DNA from: an uncultured Lachnospiraceae bacterium
GTDB taxonomy: Bacteria > Bacillota > Clostridia > Lachnospirales > Lachnospiraceae
Reading direction: 5' to 3'
NCBI GenBank assembly: GCA_937920345.1
Contig: CALGVA010000070.1
Location: 1-38,697 of the forward strand
Length of the DNA: 38,697 bases
The translations under genes were made by a program, and so were the position numbers. Of the stretch, positions 23,993 through 32,384 are shown piece by piece; positions within the stretch are counted from its first letter, which is position 1, and the number at the start of each line of letters is the position of its first letter. The notes below the pieces were generated by a model. That model was not told where the DNA came from. It saw nothing but the letters and a program-made list of their open reading frames with translations, and did no database searches.

Positions 23993-25825
23993 TTACTTTT
24001 TGGAGATTGCCGCACGTTTTCTTAAAGTCGGATCCAGAATCTTCTTGCGGATTCTCATGGTCATGGGCGTGATCTCCAGCAGTTCGTCCGTATCAATAAA
24101 TTCAAGCGCCTGTTCCAGACTTAAAACCTTCGGCGGGGTAAGCCGCAGTGCTTCGTCCGCACTGGAGGAACGGGTATTGGTGAGCTGCTTTTTCTTGCAG
24201 ACATTTAACTCGATGTCTTCGCCGCGTCCGTTCTGGCCTACGACCATGCCGGAGTAGACTTTGGTGCCGGGACCGATGAAGAGCGTGCCGCGTTCCTGTG
24301 CGTTGAAAAGACCGTAGGTAATGGCTTCACCCGCTTCGAAAGCAATGAGGGAACCCTGCTTGCGGTACTGGATATCGCCCTTGTAGGGACCGTAGCCGTC
24401 AAAGATGCTGTTCATGATCCCGTTGCCCTTGGTGTCCGTCATGAATTCGCCGCGATAGCCGATCAGCCCGCGGGAGGGAATGGAGAACTCCAGACGGCTG
24501 TAGCCGCCGGAGGCAAGTCCCATATTCAGGAGTTCACCTTTGCGCTGGCTTAATTTCTCGATGACTGTTCCGGAGTATTCTTCCGGCACATCGATATAGC
24601 ATAATTCCATAGGTTCTAATTTCTTGCCGTTTTCATCCGTCTTGTATAATACTTCCGCCTTGCTGACTGCAAACTCATAGCCCTCGCGGCGCATATTCTC
24701 GATGAGGACAGACAGATGCAGTTCTCCTCTGCCGGAAACTTTAAAGGACTCTGTCGTTTCGGTTTCTTCCACGCGCAGGGACACGTCGGTATTTAATTCC
24801 CGAAACAGTCTGTCGCGCAGATGCCGGCTTGTCACATATTTGCCTTCCTGACCGGCAAGCGGGGAATCGTTGACAATAAAGTGCATGACAATGGTCGGCT
24901 CGGAGATTTTCTGGAACGGAATCGGCTGCGGATTGTCCGGAGAGCAGAGCGTATCGCCGATATGGATGTCCGAGATGCCGGAAATCGCCACGATGGAACC
25001 GATCCCGGCCTCCGCCACTTCCACCTTGTTTAAACCGTCATATTCATATAATTTGCTTACCTTGACCTTGCGCATCTTGTCAGGGTCATGATGATTGACG
25101 ATGACGACTTCCTGATTGACTTTAACGGACCCGTTATCCACTTTGCCGACGCCGATGCGCCCTACATATTCGTTGTAATCTATCGTGCTGATCAGTACCT
25201 GCGTGCCCGCGTCAGGATCACCTGCAGGCGCCGGAATATGCTCGATGATCGTGTCGAAAAGGGGCGTCATATTGCCACCCTTTACAGTGAGCTGCGTGCT
25301 TGCGGTGCCGGTCTTGGCGGAAGCGTAGACGAAGGGACAGTCCAACTGCTCGTCGTTGGCGTCCAGATCCATGAACAACTCCAGTACCTCATCTACCACC
25401 TGAATGGGTCTTGCCTCCGGGCGGTCACATTTATTGATACATACGATCACGGATAAGTCCAGTTCCAGCGCTTTCTTCAGAACAAATTTCGTCTGGGGCA
25501 TGGGTCCTTCGAAGGCGTCCACCACGAGAATGACGCCGTTTACCATCTTAAGCACACGTTCCACTTCGCCGCCGAAATCGGCGTGGCCGGGGGTATCAAT
25601 GATATTGATCTTCACGTCTTTATACATGACTGCCGTATTCTTGGAGAGAATTGTGATACCGCGCTCCTTCTCGATATCATTGGAGTCCATGACACGTTCC
25701 GCCACTTCCTGATTCTCCCGGAAAACGCCGCTCTGTTTTAACAGCTCGTCCACCAGTGTCGTTTTGCCGTGGTCAACATGGGCAATGATCGCTATGTTTC
25801 TTACATCTTCTCTTGTCTGTTTCAT
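23993..25825 (-). CDS. typA: Translational GTPase TypA/BipA
   Basis: A 610-residue ribosome-associated GTPase. The G domain has AHVDHGKTT (15-23), ERGITI (54-59), DTPGHADFG (77-85) and NKCD (131-134), followed by domain II, EF-G-like domains III and V, and the BipA-specific C-terminal domain with TPPKVLSLEQALEFIDTDELLEITP. It acts in ribosome assembly and stress adaptation. The ATG at 25825 is chosen because GGAG lies eight bases upstream and the family starts with this sequence; the frame continues 40 codons upstream through the hairpin-rich leader. Confidence 0.97.
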   Translation of the reverse strand: MKQTREDVRNIAIIAHVDHGKTTLVDELLKQSGVFRENQEVAERVMDSNDIEKERGITILSKNTAVMYKDVKINIIDTPGHADFGGEVERVLKMVNGVILVVDAFEGPMPQTKFVLKKALELDLSVIVCINKCDRPEARPIQVVDEVLELFMDLDANDEQLDCPFVYASAKTGTASTQLTVKGGNMTPLFDTIIEHIPAPAGDPDAGTQVLISTIDYNEYVGRIGVGKVDNGSVKVNQEVVIVNHHDPDKMRKVKVSKLYEYDGLNKVEVAEAGIGSIVAISGISDIHIGDTLCSPDNPQPIPFQKISEPTIVMHFIVNDSPLAGQEGKYVTSRHLRDRLFRELNTDVSLRVEETETTESFKVSGRGELHLSVLIENMRREGYEFAVSKAEVLYKTDENGKKLEPMELCYIDVPEEYSGTVIEKLSQRKGELLNMGLASGGYSRLEFSIPSRGLIGYRGEFMTDTKGNGIMNSIFDGYGPYKGDIQYRKQGSLIAFEAGEAITYGLFNAQERGTLFIGPGTKVYSGMVVGQNGRGEDIELNVCKKKQLTNTRSSSADEALRLTPPKVLSLEQALEFIDTDELLEITPMTMRIRKKILDPTLRKRAAISKK

Positions 25826-25856
25826 ATTTAATCTCCATTTTGCGTCTGCCATCAAA

Positions 25857-25903
25857 CAAATTTGTGACACTCCGGCACAAATTTGCGTCTGAACTTGTTC
25901 AGA
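25857..25903 (-). repeat. Paired-hairpin element in the typA leader (copy 4-like)
   Basis: Hairpin A is a perfect 10-base stem, CAAATTTGTG (25857-25866) with CACAAATTTG (25876-25885). Hairpin B is TCTGAAC-TT-GTTCAGA (25888-25903). The layout, spacing and GAACTTGTTC centre match copy 1, though hairpin A differs in sequence. A further hairpin, ATCAGTGT/ACACTGAT, lies at 25922-25942. All three would be in the typA mRNA leader. Confidence 0.55.
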
Positions 25904-25977
25904 CATTGAAACAATCAGTACATCAGTGTTTTTTACACTGATCATCCATTCGCAGCTTATTTTTTCAAAACCTGTTT

Positions 25978-26006
25978 ATTATATCACTTACATATGCATT
26001 TGGCAA
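25978..26006 (-). promoter_or_regulatory. Promoter for typA
   Basis: On the minus strand: TTGCCA (26001-26006), a 17-base spacer and TATAAT (25978-25983), giving a leader of about 145 bases. Confidence 0.65.
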
Positions 26007-26153
26007 GCCTTAAGGCATCTGCATTTTTGACGCGTTGTGCATAATTCCGCGACCCTTAACAGTTCTATTCTGACGGATTTTCCTATATATTGATATTACA
26101 ATACAAAAAGGAATTTCTATGAGCAATTCCACAGTGTAGGAAGGGAGAAAAAC

Positions 26154-26786
26154 ATGACAGATAAGGTAATTGAAAACAACCAGGTGGCAATTATGGGGGA
26201 GATCGTAAGCGATTTTACCTTCAGCCACGAGATTTTTGGAGAGGGATTTTATATGGTAGATATCAGTGTGGACCGACTGAGTGATTCCACGGATATCATT
26301 CCGGTGATGGTATCGGAGAGGCTCCTTGATGTGAACGAAGACTACAAGGGGATGAAAATATGTATCACAGGGCAGTTCCGCTCCTACAACAGACATGAAG
26401 AGAGAAAGAACAGACTTGTTTTGTCTGTGTTTGCGAGAGAGATTGAGTTTGTAGAAGATATCGGGGAGAATGCCAAAACAAACCAGATCTTTCTGGACGG
26501 ATATATCTGTAAGGCGCCGATCTACAGGAAGACGCCGCTGGGCAGGGAGATCGCCGATCTGCTGCTGGCGGTAAACAGACCTTACGGCAAATCCGATTAC
26601 ATACCCTGTATATGCTGGGGAAGAAACGCCAGATTTGCGAGCAGCTTCGAAGTCGGAAGCCGTTGTGCGATCTGGGGCAGAATCCAGAGCAGAGAATATA
26701 TGAAGAAATTATCCGAAGATCAGCTTGAGAGAAGGGTGGCATATGAGGTGTCCGTGAGCAAGCTGGAAATGGTCGAGGAAGAATAG
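26154..26786 (+). CDS. Single-stranded DNA-binding protein with two OB folds
   Basis: A 210-residue protein that reads as two OB-fold halves. The first (about 8-101) has VAIMGEIVSDFTFSHE and CITGQFRSY. The second (about 110-205) has QIFLDGYICKAPIYRKTPLGREIADLLLAVNR, DYIPCICWGRNA and the WGRIQSREY strand, closely resembling SSB proteins. A classical SSB has one OB domain and an acidic C-terminal tip (DDDIPF type); that tip is missing and the end is EMVEEE. It may therefore bind single-stranded DNA without the usual partner-recruiting tail. It is separate from the rpsF-ssb-rpsR locus and is probably a second SSB. Confidence 0.8.
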   Translation: MTDKVIENNQVAIMGEIVSDFTFSHEIFGEGFYMVDISVDRLSDSTDIIPVMVSERLLDVNEDYKGMKICITGQFRSYNRHEERKNRLVLSVFAREIEFVEDIGENAKTNQIFLDGYICKAPIYRKTPLGREIADLLLAVNRPYGKSDYIPCICWGRNARFASSFEVGSRCAIWGRIQSREYMKKLSEDQLERRVAYEVSVSKLEMVEEE

Positions 26787-26833
26787 AGAGCCGGAGGGCT
26801 GTTACGAAAGCGTATAAAGTATAGAACAAACAG

Positions 26834-26862
26834 TTGCATGAAAATCCCGATTGTGCTATGAT
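26834..26862 (+). promoter_or_regulatory. Promoter for the CobO-like gene
   Basis: TTGCAT (26834-26839), a 17-base spacer and TATGAT (26857-26862), 110 bases before the start. Confidence 0.6.
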
Positions 26863-26973
26863 AGGCAAACATGGTATAGCAGATTACGGTTCGGATGCAG
26901 TATGCACCGGTGCATATTGCGGGAATCAACAGCGCTATACAGGAAATGTGCGGAAAATAGTGAGGGAGCCAAT

Positions 26974-27474
26974 ATGAAAAACGGCATGATTCAGATCTAT
27001 AGCGGAGACGGGCACGGCAAGTCTCCGGCAGCGCTCGGCAGAGCGGTACAGACTGCGTGCGGCGGCGAATATGTGGTCATTATCCAGTTTTTAAAAGGAA
27101 GAGGACTGGCGGATTCGGAGTTTGTGAAGCGTCTGGAGCCGGAGATCAAGATTTTTCGCTTTGAGAAATCCAGCGGGGATTTTATGGATCTGACCGAGGA
27201 GCGTAAAGCGGAAGAGTGCCAGAATATCCGTAACGGTCTTAATTTCGCCAGGAAGGTGATGAATACATGCGAGTGTTCACTGCTGATTCTGGATGAAGTG
27301 CTGGGGCTGATTGATAACGGGATTATCACGGTGGAGGAATTGAAGGCGCTTCTGGCGTTGAAGCCGGATGAGATGGATATTATTATGACCGGTATTACAC
27401 TCAACGATGAGGTTTGTATGCTGGTGGACGAGGTGACCAGAGTAGAGAGTATGCGTTTTAAAAAATGGGATTGA
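26974..27474 (+). CDS. CobO/BtuR-type cob(I)alamin adenosyltransferase-like ATPase
   Basis: A 166-residue P-loop protein of CobA/CobO/BtuR type, which adds adenosyl to corrinoids. The P loop reads GDGHGKSPAALG (11-22). The family usually has GNGKGKTTAALG, so Lys is kept, but the two Thr are Ser and Pro. Downstream are IQFLKGRG, a Glu/Phe-rich segment replacing the usual region, LLILDEVLGLIDNGII (Walker B-like, with LDE) and IMTGI. It lacks the usual N-terminal arm of longer CobA proteins. No cobalamin genes or B12 riboswitch lie nearby. GAGGGAGCC precedes the ATG. Function as a true adenosyltransferase is likely but not certain. Confidence 0.78.
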   Translation: MKNGMIQIYSGDGHGKSPAALGRAVQTACGGEYVVIIQFLKGRGLADSEFVKRLEPEIKIFRFEKSSGDFMDLTEERKAEECQNIRNGLNFARKVMNTCECSLLILDEVLGLIDNGIITVEELKALLALKPDEMDIIMTGITLNDEVCMLVDEVTRVESMRFKKWD

Positions 27475-27511
27475 GGAAGTTAGAGCCTATGCGCGGCAGG
27501 CATGGAAACGG

Positions 27512-27540
27512 TTGACATACCTGCGGCATGGTGCTATGAT
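27512..27540 (+). promoter_or_regulatory. Promoter for the lysine-riboswitch/dapA transcript
   Basis: Consensus TTGACA (27512-27517), a 17-base spacer and TATGAT (27535-27540), just before the riboswitch. Confidence 0.8.
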
Positions 27541-27561
27541 GAGTTCAACAATAAATAGGAA

Positions 27562-27730
27562 TGGATAGAGGTTGCGTTTTTTATCAGTAGAGGTTTAGAT
27601 GTGGCAGGCACAGGTGAAGGGCTTTGAAAGGGAAAAACGCCGAAAGGAAGAGTCGTCTGCGGGTTCTTACCTTGGGCATACAGTTAAGAGCTGTATGACT
27701 GTCATCGAATCGATGGGGCGCTATCAGGTA
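27562..27730 (+). promoter_or_regulatory. Lysine riboswitch (L box)
   Basis: Conserved L-box segments appear in order: ATAGAGGTTGCG, CAGTAGAG, GGTGAAGGGCTTTGAAAGGG, ACGCCGAAAGGAAGAGT, ACCTTGGGCAT, CTGTCATCGAATCGATGG and GGGCGCTATC. They match the multi-helix lysine-binding core. The dapA gene downstream fits lysine feedback on diaminopimelate synthesis. The aptamer borders are approximate. Confidence 0.9.
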
Positions 27731-27742
27731 TGTTGGAGTGAA

Positions 27743-27770
27743 AGCTGACCCTGTGCGGTCGGCTTCTTTT
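27743..27770 (+). terminator. Riboswitch-controlled terminator
   Basis: AGCTGACC (27743-27750) pairs with GGTCGGCT (27757-27764), one wobble, followed by TCTTTT. It is about 80 bases before dapA, so it is the likely expression platform: lysine bound means termination. Confidence 0.75.
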
Positions 27771-27848
27771 GCGCGTATAAGCAGAGTCAGAAGTCTTACG
27801 GGACAGGCGCCATGCTTGATGAGTGCTACAGGAAAGGCGGGGTAATAT

Positions 27849-28733
27849 ATGGCAATTTTTAAAGGAGCAGGTGTGGCGATCGTCACGCCGTTTCATGAGG
27901 ACGGAAGTATTAACTATGAGAAATTCGAGGAACTGGTCAATGAGCAGATTGCGGGCGGCACGGATGCGATCATCGTGTGCGGCACGACCGGCGAGGCCTC
28001 CACGCTGACACATGAGGAGCATTTGGATCTGATCCGGTTCTGTGCGGAGAAGGTAAACGGCAGGGTGCCGGTTATTGCGGGTACAGGCTCGAACTGCACC
28101 AAAACGGCGGTATATCTGTCTACGGAAGCGGAGAAATACGGCGTGGACGGACTGCTTGTCGTGACGCCTTACTATAATAAAGCGACACAGAAGGGGTTAT
28201 ATGAGCATTTCAAGACGATTGCGGATTCCGTGAAGCTGCCGATTATTCTGTACAACGTACCGGGCAGAACGGGGTGCAATATTCTTCCGCAGACAGTCGT
28301 GAAGCTGTGCACGGAAGTAAGTAATATCGTGGCAATTAAGGAAGCAAGCGGTAATATTTCCCAGGTGGTGAAACTGATGTCGCTGGCAGGCGGCAGGCTC
28401 GACTTGTATTCCGGAAACGACGATCAGGTAGTGCCGCTTCTGTCACTGGGCGGTAAGGGCGTGATCTCCGTGCTGTCTAATGTGGCACCGAAACAGATGC
28501 ATGATATCTGTCAGAAGTTCTTTGACGGCGACATCGAGGGCAGCATGAAAGAGCAGCTTCGCGCGATCGAATTGTATGATGCGATTTTTAGCGAGGTGAA
28601 TCCGATTCCGGTTAAGACGGCGCTTAATCTGATGGGTAAGAATGCCGGACCGACGCATATGCCTTTATCCGAGATGGAGCCTGAGAACGTGGAGAAACTG
28701 AAGAAGGCAATGATAAACTACGGGATACTGTAA
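27849..28733 (+). CDS. dapA: 4-hydroxy-tetrahydrodipicolinate synthase
   Basis: DapA condenses pyruvate with aspartate semialdehyde, the first step to diaminopimelate and lysine. The 294-residue TIM barrel has GTTGEA (45-50, Thr46/Thr47), VVTPYYNKAT, Tyr135 and Arg140 in YNVPGRTG, and the Schiff-base Lys164 in VAIKEASGN. The length is standard and the residues are intact. GGAAAGGCGGGG precedes the ATG. The lysine riboswitch upstream and dapB downstream make a two-gene operon. Confidence 0.98.
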   Translation: MAIFKGAGVAIVTPFHEDGSINYEKFEELVNEQIAGGTDAIIVCGTTGEASTLTHEEHLDLIRFCAEKVNGRVPVIAGTGSNCTKTAVYLSTEAEKYGVDGLLVVTPYYNKATQKGLYEHFKTIADSVKLPIILYNVPGRTGCNILPQTVVKLCTEVSNIVAIKEASGNISQVVKLMSLAGGRLDLYSGNDDQVVPLLSLGGKGVISVLSNVAPKQMHDICQKFFDGDIEGSMKEQLRAIELYDAIFSEVNPIPVKTALNLMGKNAGPTHMPLSEMEPENVEKLKKAMINYGIL

Positions 28734-28809
28734 TGCATAGAACTTTGTCCGGTTGCGGGACTTATTTGCTTACGAACATATTCGAATGTTGAGAAAGGAC
28801 ATACAAGAC

Positions 28810-29568
28810 ATGACCAGAGTAATTATGCACGGCTGCAACGGTAAGATGGGACGGACTATATCGGATCTGATTGCGGCGGATGAAGAGATAGAGATCGCGG
28901 CAGGTGTGGATGCTTACGATAACGGCACGAATCCGTATCCGGTATTCGCTTCGATTGCAGAGTGCGATGTGACGGCGGATGCCGTCATTGATTTCAGCAC
29001 GGCAGCTGCAGTGGACGGACTGCTCGATTACTGCGTGGATAAGCAGATACCCTGTGTGCTCTGCACGACGGGACTATCGGAAGCGCAGCTTGTGAAAGTG
29101 CAGGATGCGGCAGGAAAGGTAGCGGTCTTAAAGTCGGCGAATATGTCGCTTGGAATCAATATGCTGCTCAAGCTGTTGAAGGAAGCGGCGGGAATTCTGG
29201 CTCCGGCAGGATTCGATATTGAGATCGTGGAGAAACACCATAACCAGAAAGTAGACGCGCCCAGCGGAACCGCGCTCGCCCTTGCGGATTCCATCAATGA
29301 GGAGTGCAATCAGGCATATCAGTATGTTTATGACAGGAGTCAGGTGCGGGAGAAGCGGACACAGAAGGAGATCGGGATCAGTGCAGTCAGGGGCGGCACC
29401 ATCGTGGGCGATCACGATGTGATCTTTGCGGGGGCTGACGAAGTCGTTACCTTCTCGCACAGAGCTTATTCCAAGGCGGTTTTCGGCAAGGGAGCTATTC
29501 AGGCTGCGAAATTTCTTGCAGGAAAACCGGCAGGAATGTATGATATGAGCGATGTGATCAACGGATAA
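28810..29568 (+). CDS. dapB: 4-hydroxy-tetrahydrodipicolinate reductase
   Basis: DapB reduces the DapA product with NAD(P)H. The 252-residue protein starts MTRVIMHGCNGKMGRTI (Rossmann Gly motif GCNGKMG at 8-14). The catalytic segment EKHHNQKVDAPSGTALALAD (141-160) has His143, His144 and Lys147, and SHRAYSKAVFGKGAIQAAKFL ends the protein. The start at 28810 follows AAAGGAC ten bases away; earlier in-frame starts exist but are not family-like. It lies 76 bases after dapA. Confidence 0.97.
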   Translation: MTRVIMHGCNGKMGRTISDLIAADEEIEIAAGVDAYDNGTNPYPVFASIAECDVTADAVIDFSTAAAVDGLLDYCVDKQIPCVLCTTGLSEAQLVKVQDAAGKVAVLKSANMSLGINMLLKLLKEAAGILAPAGFDIEIVEKHHNQKVDAPSGTALALADSINEECNQAYQYVYDRSQVREKRTQKEIGISAVRGGTIVGDHDVIFAGADEVVTFSHRAYSKAVFGKGAIQAAKFLAGKPAGMYDMSDVING

Positions 29569-29657
29569 TAAGGAAAAAAGCCGGATAATCATAACAAAGA
29601 GCTATAACTATTCCATAAGGGCAGAGTTTTGGATAAAGGAATAAAGCGGAGGCATAC

Positions 29658-31616
29658 ATGGACGATTTAGAGCTGCGATACCTGAAAAGCTTATCCAAGC
29701 AGTACCCGACGATCGCCGCGGCATCGACGGAGATCATCAACCTGCAGGCGATCTTAAATCTTCCCAAAGGGACGGAGCATTTTATGACGGACATTCACGG
29801 GGAGTATGAGCAGTTTAATCATATACTGAAGAACGGTTCCGGTTCCGTCAGACGTACCATCGACGAAGAGTTCGGCAATACGCTGAGCATCAAGGATAAG
29901 AAGAGTCTGGCAACACTGATCTATTATCCGCGGGAGAAGCTGGATCTGGTGCTGCGGGAGGAAGATGAAAGTACGGTTGAGGACTGGTATAAGATCACGC
30001 TGCACAGGCTGGTGCAGATCACGAAGCGGGTTTCTTCCAAGTATACCAGATCCAAGGTGCGCAAGGCTCTGCCGTCTGATTTCTCCTATATTATAGAAGA
30101 ACTGATCACGGAGAAAGCGGAGATACAGGATAAGGAAGCATACTATAATGAGATCATCCACACGATCATACGCATCGGCAGGGCACAGGAGTTCATTATC
30201 GCCTTAAGCTATCTGATCCAGCGGCTGGTCATCGACCACCTTCATATTGTGGGAGATATCTATGACAGAGGACCGGGACCGCATGTTATACTGGATACGC
30301 TGTGCGCCTATCACTCGGTGGACGTACAGTGGGGCAATCATGATATTGTATGGATGGGAGCAGCCAGCGGGCATCTGGCGTGTATCGCCAACGTGATCCG
30401 GATGGCGGCAAGGTATGGTAATCTGGATACGCTGGAGGAAGGCTACGGCATCAATCTGATTCCACTTGCGACCTTTGCGCTCGACGCATACAGGGAGACG
30501 GACTGCAGTGCTTTTACCATCAAATACAACACTGACTACGATACGAAAGACTTAAGTCTGGATATGAAAATGCATAAGGCGATCGCGATTATCCAGTTCA
30601 AGCTGGAAGGGCAGCTGATTATGCGCAGACCTGAGTTCGGCATGCAGGACAGACTGCTGCTTGACAAGATCGATTATGAAAATAAGGCGCTTGTCCTGGA
30701 CGGCATGTCTTACGCTATGAAAGACGTCGATTTTCCGACAATCAACAGAGAGAGACCCTATGAACTGACGCCGGCGGAGGAACAGGTTATGGAGCGTCTC
30801 AGACAGGGATTTGTAAAGTGTGAGAAGCTGCAGAAGCATGTCAGATTTCTCTTTTCCAAGGGCGGACTGTACAAGGTGCATAACTCTAATCTGCTCTACC
30901 ACGGCTGTGTGCCGATGGATGAAAAGGGCGATTTCAGCAAGGTTAATGTGTACGGTGATGAATACAGCGGCAAAGCGCTTTACGATGTACTTGAGCATTA
31001 TGCCAGAAAGGGCTATTATGCCGACAACAATCTGAAAGAAAAGCTGAAGGGGCAGGATATCATCTGGTATATCTGGGCGGGACCAAATTCACCGGTGTTC
31101 GGCAAGGATAAGATGGCGACCTTTGAACGATATTTTCTGGAAGATACGCAGATGCACAAGGAGACGAAAAACAGCTATTACAGACTGCTCGATAATGAGA
31201 TCGTGATCGACAGGATCTTCTGGGAATTTGGTCTGGATGAGAAAAATTCCCATATTGTCAACGGGCATGTGCCGGTGGAGCGCAAGAAAGGGGAGTCACC
31301 GATCAAATGCGGCGGCAAGCTGTTAATCATTGACGGCGGTTTCTCCAAGGCTTATCAGGACAAGACGGGAATCGCCGGTTATACGCTGGTAGTCAATTCC
31401 CATGGTATGCGGCTGGTTGCCCACGAGCCTTTTGAGTCTACGGAGTCTGCGATTCTGCATGAGTCGGATATCTTTTCGGATTCCGTGATTCTGGAGACCA
31501 GCAGTATGCGGCAGAAGATCGCGGATACCGATATCGGCGCGGAACTGCGGGAGAGCATACACCAGCTGGAGGAGCTCCTGCAGGCATACAGAGATGGCAT
31601 TATTATTGAAAAATAA
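29658..31616 (+). CDS. fbp: Class III fructose-1,6-bisphosphatase
   Basis: A 652-residue metallophosphatase of the Firmicutes Fbp class III, the gluconeogenic enzyme unrelated to class I/II FBPases. Metal-site motifs are TDIHGEYEQF (44-53), VGDIYDRGPGPH (198-209), WGNHD (225-229), and in the second half YIWAGPNSPVFGKDKMATFER, NGHVPV, and IDGGFSKAYQ. The length is normal. GCGGAGG precedes the ATG. No partner genes are adjacent. A perfect terminator follows. Confidence 0.97.
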   Translation: MDDLELRYLKSLSKQYPTIAAASTEIINLQAILNLPKGTEHFMTDIHGEYEQFNHILKNGSGSVRRTIDEEFGNTLSIKDKKSLATLIYYPREKLDLVLREEDESTVEDWYKITLHRLVQITKRVSSKYTRSKVRKALPSDFSYIIEELITEKAEIQDKEAYYNEIIHTIIRIGRAQEFIIALSYLIQRLVIDHLHIVGDIYDRGPGPHVILDTLCAYHSVDVQWGNHDIVWMGAASGHLACIANVIRMAARYGNLDTLEEGYGINLIPLATFALDAYRETDCSAFTIKYNTDYDTKDLSLDMKMHKAIAIIQFKLEGQLIMRRPEFGMQDRLLLDKIDYENKALVLDGMSYAMKDVDFPTINRERPYELTPAEEQVMERLRQGFVKCEKLQKHVRFLFSKGGLYKVHNSNLLYHGCVPMDEKGDFSKVNVYGDEYSGKALYDVLEHYARKGYYADNNLKEKLKGQDIIWYIWAGPNSPVFGKDKMATFERYFLEDTQMHKETKNSYYRLLDNEIVIDRIFWEFGLDEKNSHIVNGHVPVERKKGESPIKCGGKLLIIDGGFSKAYQDKTGIAGYTLVVNSHGMRLVAHEPFESTESAILHESDIFSDSVILETSSMRQKIADTDIGAELRESIHQLEELLQAYRDGIIIEK

Positions 31617-31618
31617 AG

Positions 31619-31652
31619 GAAATCCGTCCCGTTTCTGCAAGGGACGGATTTC
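31619..31652 (+). terminator. Terminator after fbp
   Basis: A perfect 12-base stem, GAAATCCGTCCC (31619-31630) with GGGACGGATTTC (31641-31652), followed by TTGTAATC. The T tail is short. Confidence 0.8.
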
Positions 31653-31701
31653 TTGTAATCGGACCCGGCCGATTTGATGTTTTCGAAGGAATATACTTCT
31701 A

Positions 31702-32238
31702 TTACCTTCCTGTACCCGTTGTTCTACGGGTTGACATGTTGGAACCGGTGTTTGTGTTCGTATTGCCTGTTCCGGTTACATCGTCTACCATGTTCTCCAC
31801 GCCTTCAGCGGCATCGTCGATCACGTTACCGACTGCATTGCCTGCATCACCGACGGCATCTCCTACATTGTCGAGTACGGAGTCGTTACCGGTGTCACCG
31901 GCAGTTACGTCATTGACATTATCGTTATTACCGGTACCGTTTGTGGTGCCGCCGACAGTGTCGTTTGTCGTATCGCCGACAGTGCCGTTTGTTGTATCAC
32001 CGGTAGTACCGTCTGTTGTATTGCCGCCGGTAGTACCGTTATCCGTGATATTCTGGGACGTACCTGTGCCGTTAGCAGTTCCTGCATTTGTTCCGGTAGT
32101 ATTGTTTGTGTCGGAATCTGCAGCGGTCGAACTGTTGTTACCATTGTCTGTCGCGTCGTTCTTTCTGCCGCATGCCGTCAGCATAACCATGGACAGCGCC
32201 ATAAGAGAAACAAGTAATATTGCTTTTGACTTTTTCAT
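31702..32238 (-). CDS. Thr/Asn/Gly-rich lipoprotein of unknown function
   Basis: A 178-residue protein with a lipoprotein signal: basic MKKSK, a hydrophobic core and the lipobox LTAC, with Cys23 as the lipid-bearing residue. The mature part is almost entirely low complexity. It is rich in Thr, Asn, Gly and Asp, with repeats of TTNGTVGDTTNDTVGG type near 90-110, followed by a Val/Asp/Gly helix-like stretch (DNVGDAVGDAGNAVGNVIDD) and a basic end (STRRTTGTGR). It is a surface spacer or stalk in style; no catalytic domain is visible. GGAGGAG precedes the ATG at 32238. An overlapping plus-strand frame is an artefact of the repeats. Confidence 0.8.
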   Translation of the reverse strand: MKKSKAILLVSLMALSMVMLTACGRKNDATDNGNNSSTAADSDTNNTTGTNAGTANGTGTSQNITDNGTTGGNTTDGTTGDTTNGTVGDTTNDTVGGTTNGTGNNDNVNDVTAGDTGNDSVLDNVGDAVGDAGNAVGNVIDDAAEGVENMVDDVTGTGNTNTNTGSNMSTRRTTGTGR

Positions 32239-32384
32239 ATTCTCCTCCTTAAATCCGAATGTTACATTAATTCTGAAAGCTGGGATTTTTCTATGAAAAA
32301 CACCTGCTCCTATGTTATTATGTCTGTTAGAAAATAAAATATGCACAAATGAAATGTGCCGGCATGGAGGTTAGACTGTAAAAA

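Noticed and set aside
31736..32296. 186-residue plus-strand ORF
   Set aside because: It is antisense to the lipoprotein repeats; its Val/Pro/Ser composition is the complement of the Thr/Asn/Gly codons.
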